Assembly: GCA_023213395.1 (NCBI GenBank)
Contig: CM041465.1
Coordinates: forward strand, 221,781,741 to 221,845,740
From: Cycas panzhihuaensis
Taxonomy: Eukaryota; Cycadophyta
Length of the DNA stretch: 64,000 nt
Reading direction: 5' to 3'
The position numbers were made by a program, and so were the translations under genes. Below the pieces are notes generated by a model, which saw only the letters and a program-made list of their open reading frames with translations, made no database searches and had not been told where the DNA came from. Shown here one piece after another: positions 24,090 to 35,076 of the stretch (the stretch's first letter is position 1; the number at the start of each line of letters is the position of its first letter).

Positions 24090-24105
24090 TTGGTATTAGA
24101 GTGGG
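24090..24105 (+). promoter_or_regulatory. Element H primer-binding site
   Basis: TTGGTATTAGAGTGGG, one transition from the tRNA-iMet core, directly after the LTR. Confidence 0.85.
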
Positions 24106-27050
24106 CGATTGTTGATCTGTGAAGTTTTTTATGAAGAAGAAAAATGATTTACTCGCATTTGAAGCAGATTTGCTCACAGTAACAAATATTTGGTTGCATT
24201 CATTTTTTTGCAAGTTTTTTAGCAAGTTTTAATCATTATATTTTCATATTTGTGCATATCTACGCAGGATTTTAGTAGCAAGACATATTTGCTCAAGTTT
24301 TTTCACAGATTTGAGCTATATTTCTTTAGTTCTACATATTTTATCTTATATTTTATCATTATTTTAGCAGCAAGTTATATATATATTTAAGTTTTTTCTC
24401 ATATTTAAGTTATTTTTTTAGATCTACAGTTTTTATTACATATTTGAAAGTTTTCAAGTTTATTAGTCTATTTTATCTGATATTTTTCTCTAGTTTTCTT
24501 TAGATCTGCTACACTTTATTTTAGATCTATATTTTTTAACATATATTTGACAATTATTTCAAGTTTTTTTTAGGTCTACAGGTTTTTTATGTATATTTAG
24601 TCTAAGAGGCTGCTTAAAGAAGTTATATTACAGCTCTTATTATCTGTTTCACGATTTTCTTCAGATTTTGGGCAGCTACAGTGCATCTATAAAATATTGG
24701 TTTGAGTATTCGTATTTAAATCTTAAACTTTACATACTATAAAGTTTATTTATTTAAATTTTTTCATATTATTTCTTATTTTCACATTTTCCATTTTTTC
24801 ATTTTTTGGGCAACTTGATCCCTTACTTTAGCAAACTTATGCAATAAATCTTCCACTCAAAACCCTAGAAAGTAACCATTTTTTGTGATCCTTGCTGAGC
24901 CAGCAATCTAGTGAAAAAGATGGTTCGCAATTTCGCTAATCAGAGAGCAAGATATTTCATCTAGATCAACTGTTACTCTAGTTTAGCCTCCATTCGATCT
25001 GCAAGCTAGTTCTCAATGTAGAAGTAATGGATCGCTATAAATTTTTACCAGCGTATGGCCATCCAAGACATCCTTCTACCTGCAAATTCTTATCTCATTT
25101 GGTGGCCTGTGTAAGGTGATCCAGCCTCCAAAGTGACTAAAACCCTAGTTTTCCACGTTTTTCACTATTTTCTCATGTTTTTTGAAATATTTTTTAAAAT
25201 TTTTTTGTAAAATTAAATTCTTTGCTCAAGCGCCCCCCTTTGTGGGTCTATGTCAACTTAGATCCGAGAGCTCTTGAAGTATTTTTGGCTTTGTAGCATC
25301 AAAATTTACTTAGTTATCCGTTGCGCCTCACTTGTATCTACGGCACTTTCAACGTGTTTTCTCATTTTTTTTGTGATTGAATGCTCAATCTGGAGTTGTG
25401 GATGAGTGCTCCCCTCATCAAATTAATGATTCATAGTCTTAAATCTGATTTTTAGTGATATTTTATGCCTCTGCATGCTCGGCGTAGTCGTGCAGTCTAC
25501 GGCCATTTAAAATTCATGAAATATTAAAAATTTTGATTTATATTATAAAGTTTATAAATTAAATATTTAAAAAGGCTCTAGCCCCTCTTTACTCTCAGCC
25601 CCCAGTCATAAGATGTTTCCATATGACTGTTAGTTAGGGCTAACACAAGTTTTTAACATTTTTTCTTTTATTTTTAAAAAAAAAATTATTTTACATAGAG
25701 TTATTGGCTTTTTTTGCTATAACTTCTCATTGGCTTATCAGTTTCTGACAAAACTAGTTCCATTGGATCAGAAATTTTTTTTAGATTACTTTTAACTAGT
25801 CATATGACTAATTTGGTGCTGATTTGACCTCGTTTCAGTCGATTTAAAGTCAATCAGTCATTTTTTTAGCATTTTTTAACTTTTTTATAAAATCACTTTT
25901 TAAATTGATTATATTTTATCTCTGGGTAACTATTTTCTACTCGGATTTATTCTAAAGTGATCTACATTCGACAAACTTCATTACCCACCTTTTATTTTAT
26001 TTTTTAGAATTCATTTTGACCACTATTTTAATCGTCAAATGTGGCACTTTAGTGGTTTTTAGCATTTTTCTTAGCATTTTACCATAAAGGTACATGTTGC
26101 CATTTCTACTATAACTTTTCTGTTTGACATCCAAATTTAGTTATGTTAGTTTTATTGGGAAGATGACTCAATTCTCTTTGATCTTATATAGTTTTTCATA
26201 CATTTTAATGTATTTTTACTAATTTTTAAATTGCTCAAAGTAGAGGTACTTTATTACTTTAAATCTGCCATATTTACACTTTTTTATATATAATTTTTCA
26301 AATTTTTTCAATTGAGAATACACTGAGAAGTCCTATAAATGATATTTGATTATTTTACAGTATTTTATAAGCATTTTATTGCCATTTTTTATACAATTTT
26401 GAGCCCCTACTCCTATTAGGCCTTAAAACAATGCTTATTTCCTTTAGATCATCAAAACTTGACTTATAGGAACCCGTTTTCAAAACGGTCAATTCTGTTG
26501 GATTCATATTTTGTTTATCTTTATACTTGCAAAGTTTCACATCATTTTAATATCGTTTAGTATACTTTTGAAGTAGCCAAACTTGAGGTTGTCCTCTAAC
26601 CCCTCTTTTAAAAAAAAGGTTTCTTCATACTCCTTATCTTTCAAAGTAAAATATACATATATTTTAGTTTTTTTAGTATTATATATTATCATCAAGGCTA
26701 AGGATTTATTACATTGAGAATTTACATTTATTCATTTACAGAAAATCTAAAGGTTAAGGTCTTATTTCATATTTGTATCGTCAAAAGGATATTGGTATAT
26801 GATTTCAAAGTTGCTTCTATATTCATTATTTTCTTATTACATTTAGTTTATTTATTTTCAAAGGGCATTATATTTCTTTTGAAGAGGATATTTGACATCA
26901 TATCAGACATTATTTATTTATTGACTCTTTTGATTTGGTAAAAGTATACTTTATATGTTCTAAAGTTTTTTATAACATGGCACAATTAGCTATATTTATT
27001 GGGTAAAATTTTTCAGAATGACACAAGGTTATGAAAAGTTATTTTATTAC
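24106..27050. other. Long untranslated leader of element H
   Basis: About 2.9 kb, strongly T-rich on the plus strand, with repeated 'agatctac', 'tttcaagttttt' and 'atttgagtt'-like words. Around 24880-25460 it is less AT-biased. Dense stops in all frames; no domain recognised. Long T-rich leaders are common in large copia and non-autonomous LTR elements. Confidence 0.5.
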
Positions 27051-27079
27051 ACATGATTTATGAAAATATTTGTAAGATG

Positions 27080-27700
27080 ACTATGATGTTAGTGTTAAGG
27101 AAAACATTAAAAAGGATAATGAAGCATTAGCATTATTATTTTGTACTATTCATGATGATGTTTTTTCAAAGGTTTGTGAATTAATGACCTCTAAATCTAT
27201 TTGGGATACATTAATTTCTACTTATGGGGGAGATACCCTTCTTATATTTGATGATATTTTTGTTGAGCATGTGAGACAAGTGACAGAATAGGTGGATCAT
27301 GATGACAAAACTAATGACGATTCAGATCAAATACAGGACCAACTTGCTACACAAGTACCTTATCCTCTATTTAAGGGGGAGAATGAATCTTATGACATGA
27401 TGGAGAATGAATCTGATATGACAAAAAATGAATCTTATGATATGACAGTTGTTGACAGTATACAAGTTTAAATTCAAATTTTTCTCAATGTTCTAGTTGA
27501 CAAAGTCAAAGTTGCATCTATACATACATACTTGGATCAAGCATCCTTTACTCATAGCTTTTTTGAATTACTTCATGATACAAAGACATATATTACAAGA
27601 AGGTTGAAGCATGGTGATAAAGATCAAAATTTTAAAGTTTTTTTCAAGTACAAGTTCCACAAGTTCAAGGAAAAGATATAAATGTCCGTGATGACATTAA
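27080..27700 (+). pseudogene. Element H: short gag remnant and acidic tail
   Basis: Around 27096-27240 the frame reads 'KKDNEALALLFCTIHDDVFS' then 'CELMTSKSIWDTLISTYGG', a recognisable copia Gag (UBN2-like) core: 'A-L-x-x-I...V-F...K-x-I-W-D-T-L-x-x-x-Y-G'. It then runs into an acidic stretch with repeated 'NESYDMM'/'NESYDMT' words and ends at the polypurine tract. The rest of gag and all of pol are absent. 'EEFFKYKFHKF'-like sequence near 27640 is not assigned. Confidence 0.65.
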
Positions 27701-27709
27701 GGGGGAGAA

Positions 27710-28118
27710 TGTTGGAGTTAATCATCATCACTCCACTCCCACCTTTCCAACCAGGATTGTACACCTCATCAACTTCAATTTAGACATGTGATGCTTAACA
27801 TGTCAAGGTAAGTTTAACTTTGATTTAAGTTAGTTTCATTTGGGTTAAGTTAACATTATTTTATTATTATTTTAAATTCAGGGGTTGAGGAGTTTCCCTC
27901 CTCCACTAAATTATAAATATTGAGGGGTGTGTAACCCTGATGTTTTTAGACACTACCTCCTTATTGAAAATTTGTAATGCTCATTTCTCACAATGGCTTT
28001 AATACAATAATTTCATATTTATACAACTATGATGCTATTGTGATACATTAATGCAATATTGATTTATGGTTATTTGATATATGTTCTGCCCTGTTCTCCT
28101 GCATGTATTTTTCCTATA
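27710..28118 (+). repeat. Element H 3' LTR
   Basis: 409 bp copy of 23663-24088. Differences are few and mostly transitions, plus a short deletion near the start ('gtaagttaaggtaag' against 'ggtaag'). Confidence 0.9.
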
Positions 28119-28261
28119 ATGATCTATAAATATAGATCAAAGTCTGTTGTATTATACATACAGATTTATAAAAATATGATAATATATTTCTATAGTGGGT
28201 ATTTCTCGAAAGGGTTTCCCACGATAAATTTGTTTATCTCGTGTGCTTATTTTGTTCAAGA

Positions 28262-28473
<212 letters not shown>

Positions 28474-28511
28474 ATCTAGCAACCTATCCATCTATTTGGT
28501 GTTTTCTAACA

Positions 28512-30369
28512 TACTTAAGATAACCTCATGAATAACAAATTACATTTACGAACCTTTATATCCACCAATTAGGATAATACATGAAAATGTAAGTACATGT
28601 GCACACTTTAATGGTGTTCACATTTTAATATCGAGACATTAGAGAGTAGGGGACTAACACCACTTAACTTTATATTACAAGAAGTAATTAAATATTACTC
28701 CTACAATAGAGTTTAGGAATATTCATGCAACCTTAAAGCTCAAAGAAAATGCAAAAAATAATGGTTTCAACCTTATAAAGTTACCCAAAATATTAATGGA
28801 GATACAATTATTATTATTTTTTATTTTGATCATTATTAAAAAAAGAAAATTATAGATCTCAATTGTTTATAACACGTCAACACCTCTAAAAACCTTCATG
28901 CAATCTTAAATTAGAGAAAAATATAGAAAATAAAGGGTTTTGACACCAAAAAAAGGGTAAAATTTTTCCTTTCAAATTGTGTTAACAATGAAACCTCCCA
29001 TGGGTGTCTATTGGCATATTCCTAGTTGTATGAATAGCAAAACCTACCATACATCTCTACTAATAAAGTAATATAACCCTAATTCTTGAAAAATATTTAG
29101 AAAAAGCAAGTTTTGCATTGAGAAATAACCCAAAAAATGTTGTGAGGGTTTTCCAAATTTCATGGTCAAGTTCTAGCTTATTACATGCCTACTATTTTAT
29201 ATAAAATCTCTTCTCTACAAATATTAACATGTAAATAAATGGTTTTTTTTTTTTTTTTTTGTAGTAATCTCTTTAAATACATAATGTCATGCCTACTAAA
29301 CTTTGTTAAATTCTTACAAGCACTTCATCATTATCTAAAGATAATCAATAGTGAATAATATTCAATGAGAAACCTAAGAAAATCAATCCTCTAATAGTAA
29401 CGAATCCCCAATGGAATGCTCATAACATTGCCCATAAATTAGAATCAAAATAGAGATGTTATCTATAATCAACCATGTCACTTGTAACAACTCATTCATG
29501 TTTATAGGGTGCATTACCTACATAAGAGAACTTAAGCAATAACAATCCCCTTTACACTTTATGACTTGAAAACTCTTGCATATAATTTATGGGCACCACA
29601 TGTATAATCAAATATTTATAAAAAACATAATAATAAATCTCATTAGTACCTTATCATTTAAGCCCATGATTTAGTTACATCTCAATCATATCTAATATAA
29701 AATCATAATTGGTTCTTGGTTCCTGCTCTTAAAAATATGCTTTTTAATATCACATCATTAACTATAAAATTTTATAATGAGTATACCTACTTTTGAAATA
29801 GCTTTATAATACACCATCTCTACTATATCCCAAGATCACAAAACCTACTTTGATAATCTATAAAAACACTCTAAGGATTTCTAACTTACAGTTGTCTATG
29901 ATATATCCCAAGATCACACAACCTATTTTGATAATCTATAAAAACACTCTAAGGATTTCTAACTCATAGTTGTGATACCAAATTATAGAATGAAAAATAA
30001 ACTCTAATGTGTAACAAGATCATAATGTTAGAATAAGAAATATTAGGGATACTTACAAGGTTAAAATAATATTAACATTAAATAATACTAAGATGAAATA
30101 TGCACATAATAAAAATATAAGAATATGGTGGAAGAAAGATCACCCTTTACAGTATTGCATTAGATGAATGTATATATTTATAGGACCACTTGAACTCATG
30201 TCTAACCAATAATATAAGAGAGCCTCTAAGTCTACTAATGGGACATTACATTAACAAATAAGCATATTCACGTATATTAAAGTACTCACAATTTAATAAT
30301 GAAAAAGTAGGAGGACCTAACACCATTTAACATAACTTTATATGAAGTAATCAAATATTACTTCCAGTA
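28512..30369 (-). mobile_element. Element J: small decayed minus-strand LTR element
   Basis: A right repeat (29981-30369) and the piece 28560-28708 share, in order, 'ttaat', a GGA/GGG-AC-TAACACCA(C/T)TTAAC-like block and 'gaagtaat.aaatattact'. The minus strand shows TGGTATCACAAC (29969-29980), a decayed tRNA-iMet primer site, just inside the right repeat, so the element runs leftwards. The 1.25-kb interior has no coding I recognise. Its left LTR seems to start inside or beyond element I, which may have inserted into it. Confidence 0.55.
29824..29979. repeat. 78-bp tandem duplication beside the element J primer site
   Basis: Units 29824-29901 and 29902-29979 share 'tatatcccaagatcaca', 'tttgataatctataaaaac' and 'actctaaggatttctaac' with few differences. 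The second unit abuts the primer-binding site. Confidence 0.9.
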
Positions 30370-32190
30370 GATATCTATCCAATCTAGAGATTAATTCTTT
30401 TAATTTATCTTATTTTCATGAAAGGTCTTCTTATTGGCTCTTTTCTTATTTTCTTCTCAACATTCTTTACTAGAGCTTATAAAGGAAACATCATCATTAT
30501 ATTCATACTAGTGTTTATCCTAATATTTCTTGATCCTTTCATCAAATATTTAGGAAACATCTTGAGAAAGTCATCTAATTAGTCCATTTAGTAAGTGTTA
30601 TAAAGACCTACTCAAATGCGTAACCATCTGAATATAGTTTAATAATAAAATCAAAATCCTTTTAAATGTTCAAAGAGTGATTTTGTGGTAGGCTTCAATT
30701 CTATCTAGCTACTATATGGACGAGATTTTTTTGTTCTCGATAAAGATAAGAATTTCTCCATCATTCTTTATGATTGCCTTGTAGGGATTCAACATTAAAG
30801 ATCAACCTTAAACTAATTTTACTACATCAAATTATTGCCAAATTATATTATCAAATTACTCAAAATGAAGATCTCTAAACCAAGATCCTAACATTTTAGA
30901 TAGAATTAAATTTTGACATCTATAGTAAAATTTATCATAAAAAAAAATATACACCTTACTTCTAAAAAAAATATGAAACTAAAAAGATTGAATGTTTAAC
31001 ACCTAGCCATATACACTCTCTATAAGATTGTTGCCTAATAGGCATGGGACTAGTAAGTCTTAAATAAAGTTCCAATTAAGTTTATTTTTTTATAAAAACA
31101 TTTTTTTAAAAATGAAAAAAAAAACTAGTGCATTTTAAAAGAATAATTTAACTTATTATTTTATGGTCAAATGATGATTTTCTCCATGTTCCAAGTTGAA
31201 TCTAGTGATTAGACTTTGATTCAATATTGGAAGAAGTTTTAAAAGTAAATCCACACTTGATAAAGTAATTAAGAGCTTTAAATAATAGGGCTTCTTTTCA
31301 AGTGATAGCAACATCGGAAGAGAGCAACTCTTTGTAGAGCTTTGATAGGTTAAGCAATATGATAATCATGACAAGCTTAACAACAAAGAAAAGGTAATAA
31401 GGATTGCTATGGTAATCAATGGTGAATATAAATTCTTAAGAGATCAAGGTAGCAGTATTAGGTAGGACCACCCCCTTATTGAATTAATGATTTATCACAA
31501 ATAACTAATGGGCTGACATAATTTGAGAAATAAACTCATAAAGGAGAACTCAAAGCAAAGGATAGATTTGTGGATCCATGAATAATAGGTGAAAAAATAA
31601 TACACCATAGGAGGCATGCAAACCTCTAATGATACATCAAATTACTAACTTAAGAGGATGGTAACTTAGGGCAAATATAAATGGCCACACCAATTCTTAA
31701 ATGGAGCACCTCTCATACAAGCTCACAATGTAGTGTGAGAAGAATAATGTTAACATTACTTCTTCTCATGTCCTTTTCCATATCTGATTGGGAAACTATA
31801 ATTTGGATTAATATCTATGATAACTTACTCATAAACAACTAACCTATAAATAATCATGAATTCAATGATAATGTACTTAGTACTTTGATACCAATCATAA
31901 CAAACCCAAACTAATCATTTAGTAAATAACACAGATAATCAATACATAACAATAGAGATTTGGCAAATTGCCTAGGTACTAAAGTACTAAAAATAGGTAT
32001 TAAACCATATTGAATGATAATAAATTAACCTACATTAATGAATTTAGATCTCCCTAATTATAGCCATCAAAATATGCCCCTTTTTATAAAACATGACTTC
32101 AGAATACTATTAATTAATTAAAATACCAACTTCACTATTAGTTTTAGGTTTATTATATCATCTTTATCTAATCTTATAAGACCTTTATAA
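30370..32190. other. Unassigned AT-rich sequence
   Basis: No gene seen. On the minus strand TGGTATCAAAG occurs at 31883-31893, another primer-site-like word, possibly marking an LTR running right to about 32180, but no second copy was found. Short A-rich runs occur near 30935 and 31115. Confidence 0.35.
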
Positions 32191-32194
32191 GTAT

Positions 32195-32545
32195 TTACTA
32201 ATGCTAGTGGGGTAACTATAGGAGTAATTCTTACACAAGATAGGAAGGTCATAGCCTATAAGACTAGGAAGTTACTTGAAGTTGAATAGAGGTATCCTCT
32301 ATTTCACTAGGAGTTTATAGTAGTGATAGGCCATGAAGATTTAAAAACATTATATATATAATGACTTTGTTGTAGTCATAGATCATAAACCTCTATGGAG
32401 TTTCCTACTTAACGAAGAAGCTTAATCTAAGTAGTATAGATAAGAATTTTATTTGACAAGTTAATGCCAAATGTGACCTAAAAGGTAAGTAAAAGAAACA
32501 TAGTAGTAGATGCCTTATTTATATTAGTATAATGGAATTATAGCA
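32195..32545 (+). pseudogene. Fragment M: Ty3/gypsy RNase H
   Basis: Translation gives 'TNASGVTIGVILTQDRKVIA' (32197-32256), the start of gypsy RNase H (T-D-A-S-G-x-x-I-G-x-V-L-x-Q), with the first catalytic Asp replaced by Asn. It is followed by 'YKTRKLLEVE', a stop, 'RYPLFH', a stop, 'EFIVVI', then, after a frameshift, 'VVVIDHKPLW' (about 32370-32400), equivalent to V-x-T-D-H-K-P-L, and a degraded 'GK...VVDALF' end near 32480-32525. Only this domain is left; the reverse transcriptase before it and the integrase after it are missing. The flanks give no LTR or target duplication. Confidence 0.8.
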
Positions 32546-33020
32546 TAAAATTCCAAAGCTTACTTGGAGATAAAATAAGGGTAGCCTAAAAATAGGATAT
32601 ATATAATATAAAAGACTATAGTCTTTAAGAAAGGGGGATTTAAACCAAGAATTTAAAATAATAATTATAGTATGTGGTTTAAAAATGAAATTATTGTACT
32701 TAGCATAATAAAATTTAAATATAATATTCTACATAACTTTCATTATTATAGTCCATTTTCAAGCCACACTAGAAGAGATAAAAGTATTAATGTAATCCAA
32801 AGTTATTGTTTTAAAAATCAGAAGATAAGAGACAACTATGAATGTAAAAAATTATGAAATTTACAAATTAAAGCCAATAGGGAATATCTAGGAGGATTGT
32901 TAATATCCCTATCATTCCTTTAAATAAATAGAAAAGTAGCTTTATGATATTTGTAACATGTTTGGAAAATACTTTAAAATGGAACAATCAACTTTTGGTT
33001 ATAGTTAGTAGATTAATTAA
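32546..33020. other. AT-rich spacer
   Basis: Between the gypsy RNase H fragment and the LTR of element B. No coding or repeat recognised; a 61-residue ORF at 32672-32857 has no features. Confidence 0.4.
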
Positions 33021-33565
33021 TATAAAGAAATATACATATATGTTTTCTTAACTATATGATCTTAAGCATGCATAACAAGCATTTAGAGAATAATACACAA
33101 GTATTTATGTGGAAAACCCTTATGAGAGAAAACACACAATTAAACATAGGTATATTTGATTGTATTGAATATAGTCTAGTCTCTTGACTTATCAAGATTA
33201 CCTGACCTTAGTGGTCTTGGTACATCATACATCATTCTTATTTGATGTTGATAACCTATATGGGATCTATATTTACAATACCCCAAGAGGTTTGTCCAAC
33301 CAATAGTTGTGACTCTTCATCATGTATTGTGACCTTTCATCATGTCTAGTGACTCCTTATCATGTCCCATCAAATCCTCAATTCTTGTGTCTCTTCATAT
33401 CTCTTGGTTAATCCATATAAGTCAATAACTTGAGTCAAAGTTATCCTTAATTGACTTTGTTAGCATTCCTTATTAATTAAAATGTGGGATTATAGTTTCC
33501 AATCAACTTTATTATCATGGGTGAAGGTGAGAATTATCTTTTTTATTATGTTTATATATGGCACA
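33021..33565 (-). repeat. Element B 3' LTR (minus orientation)
   Basis: 545 bp, ending in GGCACA at the polypurine tract. It contains the local repeat 'cttcatcatgt..tgtgac' in three versions (about 33315-33365), also seen in the other LTR. Confidence 0.75.
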
Positions 33566-33576
33566 TCCCCCCTTAA

Positions 33577-34356
33577 GGATAATTTCATTGAATCTAAACT
33601 AATGCACTTTTTACGTCTTTAAAGACACTAATGTTTAGCTTCTTTACATGACACACACCCATAAAGGTCTTCTCACCTTTGAATAGGATCAATTTCTTTT
33701 CTTTAATGGTTCCTTTTACATAGAACCTACTCCATATTAGTTTTGCATTAACTTTTAGCTTTTTAAATATTTTTTTCTTTTCTAACATAAGCTTCATTCA
33801 TGGATGATATCCAGTAATATGGCCTCCTTTATACTACAAACAATAACACAAGGCTTCACATGCTTTTAACATAGCCCTTTGTGGCTTTAACATACACCCA
33901 TATAACCTCCTATGCCATAACATGGCTTCAATATAATCCAAGCATCTACAATGGTCTCTGAAATACATTTTTTGCTTGATGAGTGAATATATATTTGAAC
34001 AAGCATACATGGAACACTTGATTCAAATACTTTAATAAGGCCTCATCAAGCTCTTAGTTTAACATATGTTTGCTTGAGTAACTCTCAGAGATTTCATAGA
34101 TCTCATTGTGGCCTCAACACTTTCTCAATATTGACATGGCCCACACACATAACTTTAGCAACTAAATGCTTTAGATGTAGCTCTTGAAGTGTCACACACT
34201 CTAACTTGGCCTATGCATGCATCCATGCATCTTCTAAAGACTTCAAATGGCCATAAAACCCTTCTAAACTCCCTTAAGTTCATCAAGAATTTTTTACATA
34301 TTTTGAATGGGTAAATATATCTCCTTACTTCAAAACATACATGTGTAGACTTTATG
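33577..34356. other. Element B interior, left of A1
   Basis: No domain recognised on either strand. Rich in loosely repeated words such as 'atggcttcaata', 'catagccctttgtggcttta' and 'acatggc'. It continues in the same style at 39704. Confidence 0.45.
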
Positions 34357-35004
34357 TGTTATATAATATGACAACAATGGCTTGGAGGCTAAAATTTTAA
34401 CACGTTGGTAATGTGGTTTCCCCCCCCAAACCTTCCTCGGGGGTTCCAAGGGGGGTGGGAGCCCCCTTTGGCCAGGGTTTATGGAGCGCCCCCCGCAAAG
34501 AGGGGGTTCAGGGGTAATAGCCCCTGACCCAAAAAGCTAGCACTTGAAAGTATATTAAATTGTAAAGAGAATCAATGTTATTCACTCAAAATACCCTAGA
34601 TTCTATGGTTGAGATTTGTGCCTTGTATGACTCTTTCATGTAACCCAATTTAGGGCATTTTTCATTATGTTGATGGTGTTCGATGTAATGTATATACTGT
34701 AAGGAGTTGGGTGGCTGCTTATTGTTACTATGAGCACTCTACTACATATTGTATACATTTCTCTATTCTTGATAATAAAGATCGATACCTTTCCTGTGTG
34801 GATGTTTCCCTAGCACACTGCTAGGGTTTCACCATGTTATATCGGATGTATATATGATGCTTGGCTTTCTTATTCATTTCATTATATTATCTTTGGTTTA
34901 AGAATTTACATGTTAAATTTTAGTTTCGATTTCTGTAACTAGTTACAAAAATAGTTTAGATCTTGGTGGCAGTTTCAGGTTGTTGGGACCTCATCTTCTT
35001 AACA
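34357..35004 (+). repeat. A1 5' LTR
   Basis: 648 bp, TGTTATATAATATG...CTTCTTAACA. It has a C/G-rich hairpin block at 34419-34530 and a conserved AATAAAG (34774-34780) as likely polyadenylation signal, followed by 'tgtgtggatgtttccctagc' in all family copies. Confidence 0.93.
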
Positions 35005-35021
35005 AGTGGTATCAGAGCCAC
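35005..35021 (+). promoter_or_regulatory. A1 primer-binding site
   Basis: AGTGGTATCAGAGCCAC; the TGGTATCAGAGC core is a perfect match to the common tRNA-iMet primer site. It directly follows the LTR. Confidence 0.95.
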
Positions 35022-35076
35022 TTTTATTTTTGCAATGAGTTTGTGAAGGTTTTGGTGTCGGCCTTTTCTATACAAA

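Larger units (their letters stand above)
23663..28118 (+). mobile_element. Copia-type element H, non-autonomous, nested in element I
   Basis: LTRs at 23663-24088 and 27710-28118 are alike nearly base for base in long blocks. Both start TGTT(A/G)GAGTTAATC and end TTTTTCCTA(C/T)A. Primer site TTTGGTATTAGAGTGGG follows the 5' LTR and the purine tract TTAAGGGGGAGAA precedes the 3' LTR. The target duplication ATGAT is perfect (23658-23662 and 28119-28123), and the empty site 'cttatgatctataatta' is seen in element I's other LTR. The interior has a 2.9-kb leader and a short gag remnant but no protease, integrase, RT or RNase H, so it depended on another element. Confidence 0.92.

Noticed and set aside
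33315-33365. Short repeats 'cttcatcatgt..' with roughly regular spacing, considered as a CRISPR-like array
   Set aside because: Only three imperfect units, no constant repeat or unique spacers, and they lie inside a plant LTR.
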